The notes under the pieces: model-generated
Seen by the model: the letters and a program-made list of their open reading frames with translations, nothing else
Told to the model about the DNA's origin: nothing
Databases searched by the model: none
Assembly: GCA_964036045.1 (NCBI GenBank)
Contig: OZ038391.1
Span: forward strand, 45,542,711 to 45,606,710
Direction of reading: 5' to 3'
Length of the DNA: 64,000 bases
DNA from: Eutreptiella sp. 'Long Island Sound 2002'
Lineage: Eukaryota > Euglenozoa > Euglenophyceae > Eutreptiales > Eutreptiaceae
Translations under genes and position numbers: made by a program
In this document: one piece after another, positions 23,397 through 34,975 of the stretch
How positions within the stretch are numbered: position 1 is the first letter of the stretch
Layout of the letters: each line of letters begins with the position of its first letter

Positions 23397-24980
23397 CTAG
23401 GGTTCGAGTATTTGCCGACATCCAAAACTTTGCACTGCGTGCATGGCATTCCCGATGTCTTCGGCATCCCGCCGGGCCCCTTCGTTTGATCCCGCTGCCG
23501 GGGCGGTCTCGTCTCCGCCTTGGGGCCCATCTTCTTGCTGATGTTTTCCTACGTGTCCTGCTGCGGCCACGTGCTCGTCTTGCTCCTCTCTGACCGCTGC
23601 AGCGGCCCCCGTACCGGCTCCTACCCCACGTGTAACGCCTCCGCCGCCATCCTCCTTCTCATGTCCTCGGGTCTGCATCTGCTCGTCCGCCGCCGCATGC
23701 TGCTCTCCGCGCTCTCCGTGCACTGCTCCTGGTCGCTCCTTGGCGCTATCTTCATGTCCGACTCCCGCTCCCGTGGAAGCCACTGGACTAGGCTCCACCC
23801 CGGGTTCTGCGGCCACCACACCGTCTTTGTCCGTGTGGCACGCCCCCTCTCCCTCGTTCTCGGAGGCTGTGGGTCGTGTCGTATCTCCACCTTCTGGCCG
23901 TTCTTCATCATCCTCCATGTTGTCGTCGTCCGACTCGCTGTCCACCTTCTCTGGGGTGATGGGCCGCGCGAAGTTCTGCACTGTGGGGGGCTGCTTGGCT
24001 CGTTTCCTGCCTGCATCCCACGCGAATGCATCCCAATGCCACAGATCCCGAGACGGCATCCACTCCCACTCGCAATCTCTTGTGAAGTGTCCAGTGTTCC
24101 CCGTGGGCCGCGGCAAGAGCACCCTGGTAGGCATCTTCCATGCTGGCGGGTGTGCTGCGTATCTGGCCGCCTGTCACGGTGTGCGCCATCGTGCCCATAT
24201 AGTGAGGGCCTGCAGGGACCCACCTAGTGCCCTGAAGCAGGCCGCCCCCATTCTCTTCCACGGGTGCCAACCTGAGAGGCTGCATTCCGTTCCCTTGAAC
24301 ATCTCCTATTGCAGCTTCCGTAGCGAGTCTGTCCCTCCTGGCAGGAACAGGGCGTCATCATGATGGTGGGGCTGTCGGTGTTGGAACAACCACTCGCGCC
24401 ACCGGTCCCAGAATGGCGGGACGGGCTGGGCACACATTTCTTTGGCCACTTTGTAGTCGAAGAAAACCATCCAGTTCTTGTACCCCAGCCACCCCCACCG
24501 CAGGACCGCCACATGTGATACTCTGAGGCACAGGGTGAACGCCATTCCGACTGCAAAGAACACCCTGGCCCACGCCCAGTGTACCCTGTGCTATGCCAGG
24601 GTTTGGAAATCTTCCATTGTCGCCCATATTCGTGGTCGGTCTTCTGCTCTGGCCATCTTGCCGATCGCGTGAAGCTGCAGCCTGTGGAGGTCGGTGATGG
24701 TGGCGGGGATGAGCTGTAGGCGTTCCAATATCCTGATGGCTACCACCAGGTTCTTGGCCGCTGATACCCCTCTCTTGCGCATTGCCAGCTCCCCGAAGCG
24801 CCGCTCGACAGCCTGTGCCAGTGGGACATCCGTGGCATATCCTCGGAGCGCCCCCCGTACTTCTTGCATGTATGTCTTGGACAAGCTGGCCTCCACTCCT
24901 CTGATGGCCATCCCTGTGCCCACAGTACCCCACTCCTCCGTTCTGGCGTGCATGACTCTATCGTGGGCTTCCCATGCCAT
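23397..24980 (-). pseudogene. Retroelement tyrosine recombinase
   Basis: Read leftward: an N-terminal SAM-like helical domain (24,980-24,591; KTYMQEVRGALRGYATD), then a catalytic-domain block FAVGMAFTLCLRVSHVAVLRW (near 24,540). This last block matches the box I arginine region of tyrosine recombinases (G-x-x-LRVSE type). A long acidic and glycine-rich tail follows (24,134-23,397). The frame changes between these parts. I could not place the C-terminal H-x-x-R and tyrosine motifs convincingly; the corresponding part near 24,250 is split over frames. Together with the RNase H this supports a tyrosine-recombinase retrotransposon, with the recombinase upstream of RT. Confidence 0.65.
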
Positions 24981-25159
24981 ACCGACCGTGGTGACCCCGT
25001 GGGCCGGGGCCAGGGGTCTCCACGGGCATCACGTCATTGCTGGGATCCCGGGTTCATCGCTCTCGACTGGAGCATGCCTTGGAGCATGCGGAGGACCGCG
25101 TCGTCCGTGCCGTCCGGTCCCGCCCTCCCTGTTTGGTCACAGGCCTGCGTGTCCGCCGC

Positions 25160-25938
25160 AGCAGCCGGCAATAGCGATACTCATCCCTGGGCCCCACATG
25201 GGAACATTGCCCAATGGGGCTGTCCGCAGCGCCTGCAATTCGCGGGTGGGGGGCTGTTCAGATCAAAAGTCCACCCCTTATTGTTGGTGAGTATCGTATG
25301 ATCCCCCACCTAGGATATCTTTGGCCTCGATGTGCGGCTCATGCAACGTGCCCGTGACCGCCGCCTGCGGGCACTATCGTGCCCAGTGCCCAAGTTGTCT
25401 ACATGAGTAGCACTGCGCCCCTCCCTCTGGGGCTCCGGCAACGGCTTGTCCGCCTGGCGCCCTGACTACTCTGCCGATTGGTGCCCCCGCGGTTCCGGGC
25501 GCTGGCGCCCCCGTCCCTTGCGGGATGGGCATGTGAAAGGTCCTTCCTTGGCGTTTGTTCCTAAGCTCCTTGTGTACCACCGTCCATATGGCCTTGGCCA
25601 GCTTGTGCGCATCCCAATTGGCGTCCGTCGCCGAGTATGCCTTCAGCGCCACCGCCAGTGTCTGCATCCATTGGTATGGCAGGCTCTGCGCGATGAGGCG
25701 CTCCAGCTGCTGCCTGGTCAGCCGTGGTATGGCGGCTGCCCTCAACCTGTCGTTCTCGAGCCTCGTCACTGCCAACATCTGCGCCTTCAGCCACCTCCTT
25801 CACACTCAAACCCTACATCGCTGGCAATGGCGGGCGGCTGGTCTCAGTGCCCGCGTTGATCACATCGTTCTCCGCAGCCCCTGCAGGCACGAACCTTTTT
25901 CCCGCATAGTCCGCCACCAGCTCCTTCTGTACCACGTA
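25160..25938 (-). pseudogene. Retroelement gag with zinc knuckle
   Basis: The frame 25,778-25,374 has a capsid-like helical region (LERLIAQSLPYQWMQTLAVA) and then the knuckle CYSCRQLGHWAR-stop-C, that is C-X2-C-X4-H-X4-C with a TAG at 25,376-25,374 just before the last Cys. A second cysteine cluster CRRCGQPHWAMFPC lies near 25,215. At the upstream edge, YVVQKELVADYAGKRF ends at the TA where pogo element H is inserted. It joins in frame to MDQDMFQVAVRC at 41,000 on the far side of H. Confidence 0.7.
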
Positions 25939-26127
25939 AACCCCCGCCCCAAAAATAAGAACTAGGCCCAAACTAAGAACCGCCACATGGTGCTGGGACG
26001 CACAGCATAGAAGGTAAAAAATGGTAGGAAAATGCTGAGCATATTGCTCAGGATATTTGGGGATGCTCAGCATTCATGCTCAGCAAATGGGACTCATATT
26101 GCAGGGTTCATCTCGGAAGTCCCAGCC

Positions 26128-26262
26128 AAAATTTCTTCCGAGCTCTCCCGGCACGGTCGGCTGGGAAGCCCATGGAACATTCCTACCAATATCGGTTGCG
26201 TTTTGGGACCCGATCTGGCTGCCAAAACTTCCGAGCATCTTTCCGAGGGATTTCAAAAACTT
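26128..26262. repeat. G subterminal direct repeat, left
   Basis: The block starting TTTCTTCCGAGCT and including GCCCATGGAACATTCC and TGCCAAAACTTCCGAGC recurs in the same orientation near the right end (36,779-36,905), and at both sides of G2 (38,459; 39,929). Direct rather than inverted subterminal repeats are unusual for a cut-and-paste element. Confidence 0.85.
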
Positions 26263-26849
26263 CCAGGCGTTTTTCCATCGGTTTTCTGTACGATGAACTA
26301 CACCGTTCTTGGTTCCCAAATCCCACACCTCAGCAAAGAAACACACACCCTTGGTACGCGTTTGAAACCCAATGTTCTTCCCGACTGGAATATTCCCAAT
26401 GGGAACACTTCCCGCCGGAACAATCTCGTTGGGAACACCACTGGAACAAGTGTCGCAGGCCAGATAACCAGATCCATCACTATGAGTTTCCAAGTTCGTA
26501 AATGATGTTTTTTGTCTCTTTCTTGCATGTATAACGCGTCCAAGGCTTGTCTTTCCCATCGGGGCCATGTTGACATCTTGTGAGCCGTTGGTGTCCACTA
26601 GGTGTACACATTTCAAACTTTTCGTATCCATTTGCAAGCCTGCTGTTTCTTGTAGTTCAGACGCAGCGTTGTATGACTTTTCAACGTTGGCGTCCCCATT
26701 CTCCCGTTTGATTTGTGCATTGTGGCCATGCCTAGGGTCCCATTTTGGTATTTGTTCCTTGCCTGAATGCTCGGTGGGTCTACGGGCATCTTCCCCTAGA
26801 GGTATGCATTGCCAAATTTCGCTTCGTAGTTCATTGTTGTAGCTTCATC

Positions 26850-29800
26850 ATGCCTAGATCGCAAACCCGCGTTGCGCAACTAACCACCCACCTCGTCCAT
26901 TTGGCTAGTGCTGTTAGCCTCCGGGACGGGGATCTTGTTGGGGAGCTCATAGCGGAATGGGCCATCTCCTCTCCACACGCCCGCCGCCAATTTGCGGTGG
27001 CCGTGCGCTTGGCCCAACCAAGCTGTGTACGAGAGATACAGCAGGGGGCAATCGCCAAGTACGCCTCCGAGGTGCTCCCCCCCGATGAGTGTTGCGAGCT
27101 CATCCTCAACCTGCGTGCGCCCAAATCCGCTTGGCGCACGCTCTCGGAAGTGTACACCCTCCGGGGGCTGAAGTACACCGCGACCACGGGCCTTCCATTC
27201 GCCCGTCTGATTTGCCCTGAGAGGGCTTTCCATCAGCGCTGGCAAGATCTACTGGCCCCCTTGGAGCTGGCCCCCGCGGTGAGCACTTCGGATCCCAAGG
27301 CCACGGGCATCAGTTGGCCGTGGGCATCATGGCTGCGCTACATTGCTAGCCAACCCCCGTTGTGCCGCATGATCGATTGGTCGTTCCCCCTGACTTTCAT
27401 TGTCAGGGGGGATGGCTACCCCTACGCAGGCGGGGAGTGGTCCCAATTGTCTGTGTCCATCGCCAACATGGGCCTTTGGGGACGAATTCCCGCCTGCGTG
27501 TGGGTCATCGGCCTCGCCATCTGCGGGGACAAAGCGATGGCGACCCTAGCAACCCTTTGGGAAGACAATATTAAGGTGTGCCGCGCACACACCGTGTTGT
27601 TCCGGCGACGTTCCGATAACTTGTTCCGGCGACGTTCCGGCGACGTTCAAGTGTTTCGTTGGAACCGCCACCGGAACAATCCGGTTCCAACAAAATTGAT
27701 GTTTTTTTCTTAGGCCATCCAGGAGGTCATAGACACCCACCGGGTGGTCTTCAATTCCCATGAGGAAGCGGCCGATGCCTGGCTCGGTGGTGATTCCCCC
27801 TGGGTGCGCCGCATTATCGGGATCACACCGGCCCCACAAGTGGGGTCACTATACAACGAGGGGATTGGGGACTCCGACGCCGCTGTGTGGCGGGGCAAAG
27901 ACGTGGTCCGGACCAACGAGTCGGACCACGCACAACGGACGTCCTTCTTGTTGGGAACACCATCGCTGAAGGCCGCAGGTTGTTCCGTGGAACCAGTGGT
28001 GGTCATTGCCCGGTGCCGCGTTGTCATGTGCATTCTGCACTGTTGCATGGCGATGGGCCGGTTGCAAATGACCAACATTGAGCGGTTGGCGGGAGAGCGG
28101 CTAGCCGGGGGCGATGAGGTGTCCCGTGCGGCGATTCAGGCGGTATTGCATGAGCATCGCACTGGGTGCCGCCTAGGCAAGGATTGTTCCCCGGATGGTG
28201 AGGAGACGTCGCGCCTGTTTGCGGCTTGGCCCGATGTTGCATTGTTGCTGTCGGTTGGGCCGGAGGAGCCCCTCTATAGGGCTGTGATGAGGATGGCGAA
28301 GCTTTTGAAGGACCTATACCACACCTATCAGGTGGGTACGCGTCCCCAATGCCGGGCAGCGGCAGCTGCCTTCCGGGAGCATTGTGCTCCTAGGTCCGCA
28401 TCCCATTACCTCTTGTTCCTGGAGGAGGATGCGGATCGCGTATTGGACAACATTTGGCCGTTCGGATTGGCAATGTTCTCCAATGACATTGTCGAAAGCC
28501 TTAACCGCTTCCTGAAGCAGGCTTTCAACGAACACAGTGCCCGGGGCGGTGGCCGGCAAACGGCTACTGGGACCGCCAGCTGCGGTCGCTCGCAGGCATC
28601 CATTGATTCGGACGCCGACGCCCTGCGGCAGGTGTTGCAATGGGTTTTCTTGTACTTTCACATTCATCTCCACCAACATGATGCTGTTCGACATGTGCCT
28701 TGTGTTCCCAGGGCTGCACTAGAGACCACCCCCTCTGCACCACCCCCGTTCCTCAGCTCTCTTCTTTCTTCTGCTCCTATCCATGGCCACGCCCGTCAGC
28801 GCAGATATGATGCAAATGATGCTGGCGCTTCTGAAGGCCACCAAGAATATGCAGGTTTGCGGGTTTGGGCTTGGGTGGGGGTTTGGGCTTGGGTTTGGGC
28901 TTGGGGCTGGGTGTGGGTTTGGGCTTGGCGTCGTTGGCCAAATGTGTCGCGGCCTGGCGCCCTACGCGTCAAGTGCGAGGACGACGCGCAGCGGCACCAA
29001 CAATCTGCCGTTCGGGCAGTGCTAGCGGAACGTGAGCGCACGCCGACCTCGCAATTGCGGCAAGCGTTGGCGGCGATCAAGGAGAACGTGGACACGCGCG
29101 TGCGGGTATGCCCCCCCGCAAGCATGTCCACATGGCCAATAGGGCCCAAAAATGCACATGGTTGGCGTGCCGGTGCATTGTTCCGGCGACGTTCCAAACA
29201 GTTTGTTCTGGCGACGTTCCAATCTGTCACCAAAAAACGTTTGAAAAGTCTTTTGAACGTCGCCGGAATAGCTTATTGGAACGTCGCTGAAACACTCATC
29301 CTGGCTATCCTCCATGTAGGTGGAGGACATCCAGGTCAACCCTTCGGACCCGCGCGCCGTTCGGGTGATCCTTCGTTGGCCAGGAAGCGATCCCCGGCCC
29401 ATCTATTTGGGTACGTTGCTTCAGCAGTTGCACTTGCAGCCCGTCGCCGTGCTCGAGTTCCTCACGGCCATGATGGACTACGTGGCAGCCCGCGGCAGCG
29501 TTCTCGCGACGCGCATCGAGGGGTGGGGCAGCATTGGCGACATGTCCCCAGCGCCGCCGCACTGCCAACAAGTGGCCGCAGAGGCCCCCGCCCCGCCCGC
29601 GTGTGCACCGCCCGTGCAACCCCAACCCCCGAACCCCCACCCAGCCCCCCAAAGAGCACCCAAACCCAAACCCAAACCCCAACGCCCCCCCAAGCGGGAA
29701 CCCAAGAGCGCCCCCAAACCAGCCCCCCAAAAAAGGAAGAGGCTCCCGGGGGAGTCCTCCAGCGAAGAGTCGTCCAGCGACTCCTCAACGGACTCCTCCT

Positions 29801-30583
29801 CGGGGTCCACCACCGACTCCTCGGCGTTCGAGGAGCCCCGGCCCCGCCCCCCAGCCAAGGAGCCCACCAAACCCCCTCGCAAGGCCCCCAAGAGAGCCGC
29901 GCCCCCCCAACCCAAGGCCCAGCCCCCCCAACCCCAACCCAAAGCCAAGCCAAAGGCAAGAGGGGGGGGGGGGTGCAAATACAAAGCGGGGGAGCAAGTG
30001 TATGTAGTTTTTCGGGACAATGGGCAGTAGGGGATTGAGCAGGGCAAAGAGGCCCTTGCCGCGGGTGGCCCCCCCCGGGGTTGGGGAGACGTGGATCGCC
30101 TTCCCCAAAAACCCCGAACTCTTCGCCATCCCGAGAGCGTCGGTTTGGAAAACCAAGACGCAGGCGAAGAAGTTCCTCGCCAAGATGATGGCGGCTGAGG
30201 AGGAGGACAAGGAGGACGACGCGGACGCGGACGAGGAGGGGGACGAGAGCAACGACGGGGACGGGGACGGGGGAGACGAAGGGGATGGACCGGGGGCAGG
30301 TTTGGGTGCTACCGGGGCTAACCGGGATGGGGGCGTCGGGGAAGAGGTCGAAGGGGTGGAGGGGGAAAGGATGGAGGTCGAAGGGGTGGAGGGTGAAGGG
30401 GTGGAGGGTGAAGGGGTGGAGGGTGAAGGGGTGGAGGGTGAAGGGGTGGTGGGTGAAGGGGTGGAGGGTGAAGGGGTGGTGGGTGAAGGGGTGGTGGTCG
30501 GTGAGGGGGATGGGGGGGATAGTGGGGCGGGTGACAAGAGTTCGGGGGCGCCCGCCGGGCCCCCGACCACGCAGGACTTTTAG
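26850..30583 (+). CDS. Element B transposase-like gene
   Basis: Exon 1 (26,850-27,575) starts MPRSQTRVAQL and ends LWEDNIK. A GT-AG intron (27,576-27,713) follows, then exon 2 from 27,714 to about 28,640 (VMCILHCCMAMGRLQ; DIVESLNRFLKQAFN). Later coding parts are less certain: about 28,960-29,105 (KCEDDAQRHQQSAVRAVL), then after an intron (29,106-29,319) VEDIQVNPSDPRAVR and a long proline/lysine and serine linker. A TAG at 30,028 and a frame change precede WIAFPKNPEL, which matches the C-terminal SH3-like domain of A. The end is an acidic GEGVEG repeat. The first two exons are open throughout; the break near 30,030 beside C and G runs may be a pseudogene lesion or a miscounted homopolymer. Confidence 0.75.
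27599..27650. promoter_or_regulatory. Element B intronic motif array
   Basis: Three overlapping copies of GTTCCGGCGACGTTC(C) lie in the first intron. More occur in the intron at 29,180-29,290 (both orientations, for example 29,180-29,195 and 29,205-29,220), and diverged ones near 30,690-30,735 towards the right end. They are absent from the exons and from element A. Confidence 0.75.
30351..30495 (+). repeat. 15-bp coding repeat (GEGVEG)
   Basis: The unit GGGGTGGAGGGTGAA repeats about nine times in frame, encoding GVEGE, in the acidic C-terminus of element B's protein. Length in frame suggests copy-number change without frameshift. Confidence 0.9.
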
Positions 30584-30999
30584 GTGAGAACAAGAGACTA
30601 ACCCGATGGGCCCCCGGGGGCACCCTACACAACAATGTATGTTACCATTTTACCCTTCCTTGTGCTTTGCTCTTGTTGTAGAGTGCTTGTTCCGGCGACA
30701 TTCCAATAACTTGTTCTAGCGGTGTTCCAATGGTGCTCTAACAAAAACTGTTTTTGAAAACAAGTTTTTTTCACGTGGCAACGCGCCGGGCAACAAATAT
30801 GAGCATACCAGCGGGGACCCCCAAGGCTAGCAAACAACATATTTTGCCACCATGTACGGGTAGGCTTGGTTGGGGGGTAAATAAATTTTGAACTTTTTTT
30901 GTTCCGGCCAGATAGCCTAGAACATTGGAACAATTTGGCCGGAACAACATTGGGTTTCAAACGCGCACCAAGGGAAAAAGACAAGCATGACCGTTCACT

Positions 31000-31290
31000 T
31001 ACGCTTGAAATGTGAATGCTCAGTGGCTTGCGTGTTCATTTGAGCTTGAACAGTGAATGCTGTACTCTCCTTCGCTGAGCATCTGCACAGGATAGCCATC
31101 GCTTGACATGGCATCCACATCCACCACCACATGGCGATACTTCTTGGGTTGAGGTTGGGGTTCAGGGTTGTCACTGGATGATGAGGAAGAATCTGAGGCA
31201 CTTAGTGTGGAGGCACCAGATAGGTGCACAGCATCATCATCCGAATCATTATCCTCAGGACTGCTACTGCTCCCACTATCACTGCTGCTG
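31000..31290 (-). CDS. Element G 3' exon, serine-rich then basic
   Basis: Encodes the block VHLSGASTLSASDSSSSSSD, then PQPKKYRHVVVDVDAM and a terminal stop. The same block is retained in G2 (38,738-38,926) and G3 (63,010-63,198), so it is the 3' part of the G gene. The deletion breakpoint of G2 and G3 lies just upstream at about 31,288. Function unknown. Confidence 0.5.
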
Positions 31291-32316
31291 GGCCTCCTTC
31301 AGGGCTTCGAGGGCGACCTGGTATGGGGTTGAGTGGGGTCTGGGCAGAGGACTTGGAGAGGTTGGTGCGCGGCTGGGTGGAGGGGGAGAGGGGGGCGGTG
31401 TGGGCAATGGAGGTTGGGGCGAGGCCAGTTCGCTGAGACACTTCTCAGCGTCAGAGTCCCACGGTGGCGACGCGGGTTGGTCTCCGAACCGCACGAGCTC
31501 CGGCAAATCTCCCCAGCCGTCCCGGAAGGAAGGGCTGCAGGGGACAGAAGAGGCCACGCTAAGGGGGCTAGACGACATGGCGAGCTGAAAAGAGAGGGTC
31601 ACGGGTGCCAGACGCCTACTTGGCGGGAGAAAGGGGGGTGGGGGGGGCGGGGGAGCACTCAAGGGTTTGGGCCAGTACCTTTCACCACAACCTTTTTTTG
31701 CCAGGATTGCTCCAACCAGTTTCGAGATCTAAGGGTCCAAAGTGTGCTCGACTATCCGCCCCCTGCCACAGGCACAACAAGCACAAGCTGGGCAGTTCAT
31801 GGTACCATTCATGGCAATTCATGGTGGTGTTGAAAAACACCGTTGGGCCCGTGGAGTGGTGGGGGCACACTACAACACAGGCGGAGGGGGTGGAGGGGGT
31901 GACGGGGCCCGGGGATATTGCGCCCACTGCTGTAGGAGGGTGGCCAGGGCCGCACGGGAAGCGGCCCTGACGACTGCCTGCCGCTGAGGGGCGGGGATGT
32001 CCCTCCAAAGGGCTCGACTGACACCCAAGTGGAGGCTGATGACACCTTGTGGGCGATCACCGAGGTCTAGCACCGACATGTTTCCCTCCGCACGTCTCGC
32101 CCGAACGTCGTACATGTCCTGGGCGAAGACGTCCATAGGGAAGGCTGGGATAGGGGCGGGTGGTGCAGGTGGAACCGGTGGGGGGGGGGGGGTGCAGCAG
32201 GGGCCGGAGCAGGGGCAGGGGCAGGGGCGGATAGGGCAGAGGAGGAGGCTATCTCTTCGTCCTCGACCTTGACCTTGGGGTCCTTGGCCTCCTACGGCTC
32301 CTCCTTGGGCTCTCAG
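31291..32316 (-). CDS. G1-only coding region 1
   Basis: Minus-strand frames with S/P-rich composition (31,662-31,279; LELASPQPPLPTP type) and a better structured block at 32,322-31,870 (PMDVFAQDMYDVRARRAEGN, ALWRDIPAPQRQAVVRAASR). These lie only in the long G1 copy. I do not recognise a family. Exon limits are not established. Confidence 0.35.
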
Positions 32317-33045
32317 CCCCAACCAGTACCTTTCACCAGAACCTTCTTTTGCCAGGATTGCTCCAACCAGTTTCGAGATCTAAGGGTCCAAAGTGTGCTC
32401 GACTATCCGCCCCCTCACTCTGCGCCACTGTTTTGGTTGGTAGCAAGGAAACCATGTATGGAAAGCCCCAACCAGTACCTTTCACCAGAACCTTCTTTTG
32501 CCAGGATTGCTCCAACCAGTTTCGAGATCTAAGGGTCCAAAGTGTGCTCGACTATCCGCCCCCTCCCTCTGCGCCACTGTTTTGGTTGCTAGCAAGGAAA
32601 CCATGTATGGAAAGCCCCAACCAGTACCTTTCACCAGAACCTTCTTTTGCCAGGGTTGCTCCAACCAGTTTCGAGATCCAAGGGTCCAAAGTGTGCTCGA
32701 CTATCCGCCCCCTCCCTCTGCGCCACTGTTTTGGTTGGTTTCAAGGAAACCATGTATGGAAAGCCCCAACCAGTACCTTTCACCAGAACCTTCTTTTGCC
32801 AGGATTGCTCCAACCAGTTTCGAGATCTAAGGGTCCAAAGTGTGCTCGACTATCCGCCCCCTCACTCTGCGCCACTGTTTTGGTTGGTTTCAAGGAAACC
32901 ATGTATGGAAAGCCCCAACCAGTACCTTTCACCAGAACCTTTTTTTGCCAGGATTGCTCCAACCAGTTTCGAGATCTAAGGGTCCAAAGTGTGCTCGACT
33001 ATCCGCCCCTTGCCACAGGCACAACAAGCACAAGCTGGGCTGGAA
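31672..33045. repeat. 149-bp tandem array plus outlying copy
   Basis: Units start with CCAGTACCTTTCACCA at 32,323, 32,472, 32,621, 32,770 and 32,919, each exactly 149 bp apart and nearly identical. A homologous part-unit starts at 31,672. The first and last copies end in GCCACAGGCACAACAAGCAC, whereas internal ones end in a CTGCGCCACTGTTTTGG segment. The unit length is not a multiple of three, and the array sits between G1 coding blocks, so it is probably intronic. Confidence 0.92.
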
Positions 33046-33125
33046 GCATGAATGGATGCCAACAGGCAGTTCAGGTGCCGCTGCAGTTCATTTCAGTGCC
33101 TCGAATGGGAATATATACCTCCCTC

Positions 33126-34975
33126 TCAGTCCTCCCCCTCAGACTCAGGCTCGGGCTGAGGCTGTGCCTTGTGAGAGGCCTCGGCCTTGGTCTCAGGGGG
33201 CACAATGAGGAGAATCAACTTCCCTGGCCCGGAATCACCCCCATGGATGAGGGGGAAGGACCTCATCCAATTGCGTGGTTGGTGGGCACACCCCTTCACA
33301 TAGTCAAGGACAGTCCTGACCTGTGTGACTATGCGAAGGGGCAGTGACCCCTGGTCCCCTGGTCCCCCTCCACTCCAGCCTACATATGGGCTGCGGCTGA
33401 TCTTCTTCCTCCTTTTACCTGAAGGGGCCCCAGAGTCAGGGGCCGCCCGCCCTCTCTTCACGCCTGTGGAGGAAACAGGCACCTTGGAATCTGAGTCAGA
33501 TGACTCAGGGGCCACCTGCCCTCTCCTCACCCCTGTTGAGGAAATAGGCACGTCTGAGTCAGATGACTCAGAGTGTGAAACGTCCAAACCCCCTTCCCCT
33601 TCCCCTTCCCCCTCCCCTTACCCTTACCCTTCTCCTTCCCCTTCCCCTTACCCACTGCAATCTCTAGGGCAGAGTCTGAAGAGTCTGAATCACCCCCCCC
33701 CTTCACCCCCCCCTTCCCCTTCCCCTTACCCTTACCCTTCTCCTTCCCCTTCCCCTTACCCACTGCAATCTCTGGGGCAGAGTCTGAGGAGTCTGAATCA
33801 CCCCCCCCCTTCCCCTTCCCCTTCCCCTTCCCTTTCCCCTTACCCACACCAGGGATAGCAGGGCCAGAATCAGGGTTCGCGATGCAAAAAAGTACCACAA
33901 TGGGCACCATGTTGCCGGAGAGGGGGGCAAAGGGGAGAGGCCCTTTGCCCCCCCCAACTGGGGCCAACTGCCCGGAGACTTCTTTCATCTCCTTCAGGGC
34001 CGCAGGGCCCCAGCCAGTGCGGCGGCACTTCCAGTTCCCTTTCACCTGGGCCCATGCCCGAGTTTTGTCCAGCAACTCCCGGCACTGGCGCCCCCACATG
34101 GCAAAATGGCTCAGGGCGGGGGGGGGGGGGGGGGTGTCCCAAACACTCACAGGGTGGCTCATGTGCCACAAAATTATCTTAACCGCCACATACATGCAGT
34201 TGCGGCGGTTGCAGGAGTCGGGGGCGGTGTGCATCCTCACCGAAACTCCCGTGTCCCTCAGCTTTTGGGTGCACGACCTTGAAACAGCCGTAGCTGCAAG
34301 GTCGTACACCTCCCAACCCCAAGGATGCCCTGCAAAAACCACCCCATGCAAGAGCTCCTCCTAGTGTCCCCCTGTCACCTCCCATTTCCCAAAGGGGGGG
34401 AGGGTGCTGGGGGGCATCTTGGGGAGGGGGGCCTTAAGGAGGCGGCGTTTCTTTGCCTCCTCCCAAGCCCCCCGCATCTGCCCCAGCAGACCCTCTGCCC
34501 TTCCCTGCTGGGCAGTAGCTGCTGCCCGCAGCTTTCCCTCCCTGCTCTTCACCCCTTGCCCCCCTTGCCTCTTCCCCCCCACCCCCTCCCGGACAGCCTG
34601 CTCAGCCTTCTTGAAGGACTGGCAGGCCTGCTGAAACTGCGCTTTCAACTTGCAGTACTGATCGGCTGGTGATCGGTACTCCTTGAGGACCAGTTTCCTC
34701 AACTGGTCCGGAACCCCCAGCTCCCCACACACTGCCACACTCCGGTCAAAAATGGCCAGGTCCAGAACCACCTTGGCCAGGTTTGGGGGCATTTGCCCAA
34801 TTGGAGCACGATGCTCCACTTGCCTGCGGGAGGTCACGCCCCCCCGAGTGACCCACACCACCACCCCCTCCCCCTCTGGCCCGTAGCGTGCCCCGGCCGC
34901 GAACCACGACACTGTCTTCTTACTCAGCTGTGCAAGCACCATCTGGACTTGCACAGCTGCAACAGCCGCCAACAA
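33126..34975 (-). CDS. G1-only coding region 2
   Basis: Three leftward blocks: 34,975-34,361 with a long helical, probably coiled-coil part (KLKAQFQQACQSFKKAEQAV) after a hydrophobic start; 34,351-33,527 with CRELLDKTRAWAQVKGNWKC and ALKEMKEVSGQLAP, then glycine-lysine repeats; and 33,587-33,126, an SD-rich region followed by VTQVRTVLDYVKGCAHQPRN. The W-x-x-VKGNWKC and KEMKEV pattern reminds me of trihelix/Myb-like DNA-binding helices, a weak impression. Whether they are one spliced gene is unknown. Confidence 0.4.
33594..33843 (-). repeat. Gly-Lys coding repeat with duplicated unit
   Basis: Hexanucleotide CCCTTC/CCCTTA runs on the plus strand encode (GK)n on the minus strand. They appear twice, each next to the same SDSSDSA-EIAVGKGKG block, so a larger unit of about 120 bp has been duplicated. 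Confidence 0.85.

Larger units (their letters stand above)
26348..30974 (+). mobile_element. DNA transposon B, relative of A
   Basis: Terminal inverted repeats CCCTTGGTNCGCGTTTGAAA match at both ends. The empty site is present twice in this window, in G2 (about 38,665-38,680) and G3 (about 62,935-62,950). Comparison shows B inserted after ...AACACACA with net gain of a single A. The 4.6-kb element carries a plus-strand gene homologous to that of A and GTTCCGGCGACGTTCC motifs in two introns and near the right end. Confidence 0.92.

Noticed and set aside
27744-30038. The 764-codon open frame as one uninterrupted exon
   Set aside because: It runs through two stretches packed with B motifs and TG-rich simple repeat, and homology with A is broken there; introns are more likely.
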